In this document: piece by piece, positions 63,708-64,000 of the stretch
How positions within the stretch are numbered: the stretch's first letter is position 1
Layout of the letters: each line of letters begins with the position of its first letter
Origin: Alphaproteobacteria bacterium
GTDB taxonomy: Bacteria > Pseudomonadota > Alphaproteobacteria > UBA8366 > Aestuariispiraceae
Direction of reading: 5' to 3'
NCBI GenBank assembly: GCA_030065235.1
Contig: JASJDC010000004.1
Location: 1 to 64,000, forward strand
DNA length: 64,000 nt
Notes under the pieces: generated by a model
The model's database searches: none
What the model saw: the letters and a program-made list of their open reading frames with translations, nothing else
Told to the model about the DNA's origin: nothing
Program-made: the position numbers and the translations under genes

Positions 63708-64000
63708 ATGATGGAACTGACGCCTGGCAAATTATGGGGTCTACGGCGCATTGCGGATCGCGCCGGCCGGTTCAAGATGACCGCCGTCGATCAGCGCCCG
63801 CCGATCAAGAACCCAATCGCCGCCCATTACGGCATGGCGCATGCGCCCTATGACGATGTCGCAGGCTTCAAGGCGCTCTTGGTTGAGACCCTGCAACCGG
63901 CCTCGACGGCGATGCTGCTGGACCCGCATTTCGCGATCCCGCGCGCGCTCGACCTCTATGACCCGGCCAGAGGGCTGATCGTGACCCTGGAGGACTCGGT
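63708..64000 (+). CDS. LacD-type class I aldolase (tagatose-1,6-bisphosphate aldolase family), partial
   Basis: 97 codons visible from a start at 63708 (a second ATG follows at once); the gene runs off the right edge. MTAVDQRPPIKN and AMLLDPHFAIPRALD match the LacD/YihT aldolase group (AVDQR, then the LLDxxF pattern). Combined with the YihV-like kinase 18 bases upstream it suggests a kinase-aldolase lower pathway for a ketose. Confidence 0.75.
   Translation, partial: MMELTPGKLWGLRRIADRAGRFKMTAVDQRPPIKNPIAAHYGMAHAPYDDVAGFKALLVETLQPASTAMLLDPHFAIPRALDLYDPARGLIVTLEDS

Overview
The window is about 64 kb of GC-rich DNA from a free-living alphaproteobacterium, most likely of the Rhodospirillales type. 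This is inferred from the codon use, the alphaproteobacterial XRE regulator family at 27.9 and 49.6 kb, a homocysteine methyltransferase of the alphaproteobacterial Bmt type, TRAP and polar amino-acid ABC transporters, and a DUF3369 response regulator. About fifty genes are supported. I saw no rRNA, tRNA, insertion sequence, phage or CRISPR array, so this reads as ordinary chromosome rich in transport and catabolic genes.

Left part, 1-9.5 kb (minus strand): a giant repetitive type I secretion substrate (at least 2156 residues, running off the left edge) preceded by a TolC-family outer membrane protein that carries an unusual tail of about 340 residues rich in Pro, Ala and Asp. An AT-rich perfect palindrome lies between them. 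At 9.8-13.6 kb follow a polar amino-acid ABC transporter operon, whose binding-protein gene sits between two strong hairpins, and a GNAT acetyltransferase. At 13.8-17.5 kb are an OmpA-like lipoprotein, a secreted protein of unknown function, an AstE/ASPA-type deacylase and a TauE-type exporter.

Catabolic block, 17.6-27.5 kb: a HyuA-type protein, a molybdopterin oxidoreductase with an SDR, and a divergent pair of operons (UxaA-type dehydratase plus amidase; SDR plus fumarylacetoacetase-family hydrolase) that looks like a sugar-acid degradation locus. At 27.9 kb is an XRE regulator fused to a histone H1-like lysine-rich tail. A tail-less paralogue lies at 49.6 kb.

Middle, 28.9-42.4 kb: an Lrp regulator divergent from an MFS carrier; a LysR regulator divergent from a glutathionyl-hydroquinone reductase/EamA/LysE exporter operon; another EamA carrier; then five genes on the minus strand (MetY, Bmt, an AruI-like ThDP decarboxylase, an aldehyde dehydrogenase and an acetolactate synthase-like ThDP enzyme) joining sulfur amino-acid synthesis to 2-oxoacid decarboxylation.

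Right part, 42.6-64 kb: a two-cysteine IscU-like scaffold and YidD; a DUF547 protein; a DUF427-adenylate cyclase fusion; a flavin reductase; MscS and DUF4126 membrane proteins with an uncharacterised CxxC protein; an MBL-fold hydrolase; an operon of DUF3369 response regulator, acyl-CoA dehydrogenase and ATP-grasp enzyme; a TRAP transporter divergent from a beta-hydroxyacid dehydrogenase; a sulfotransferase-like protein; a Sel1 protein; a di-heme peroxidase; and a YihV-like PfkB kinase followed by a LacD-type aldolase that runs off the right edge.

The observations most worth following are the histone-tailed regulator and its paralogue, the TolC tail beside the adhesin, the DUF427-cyclase fusion, the YihV/LacD pair, and the ThDP-enzyme operon attached to methionine genes. 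All family names come from reading motifs by eye.
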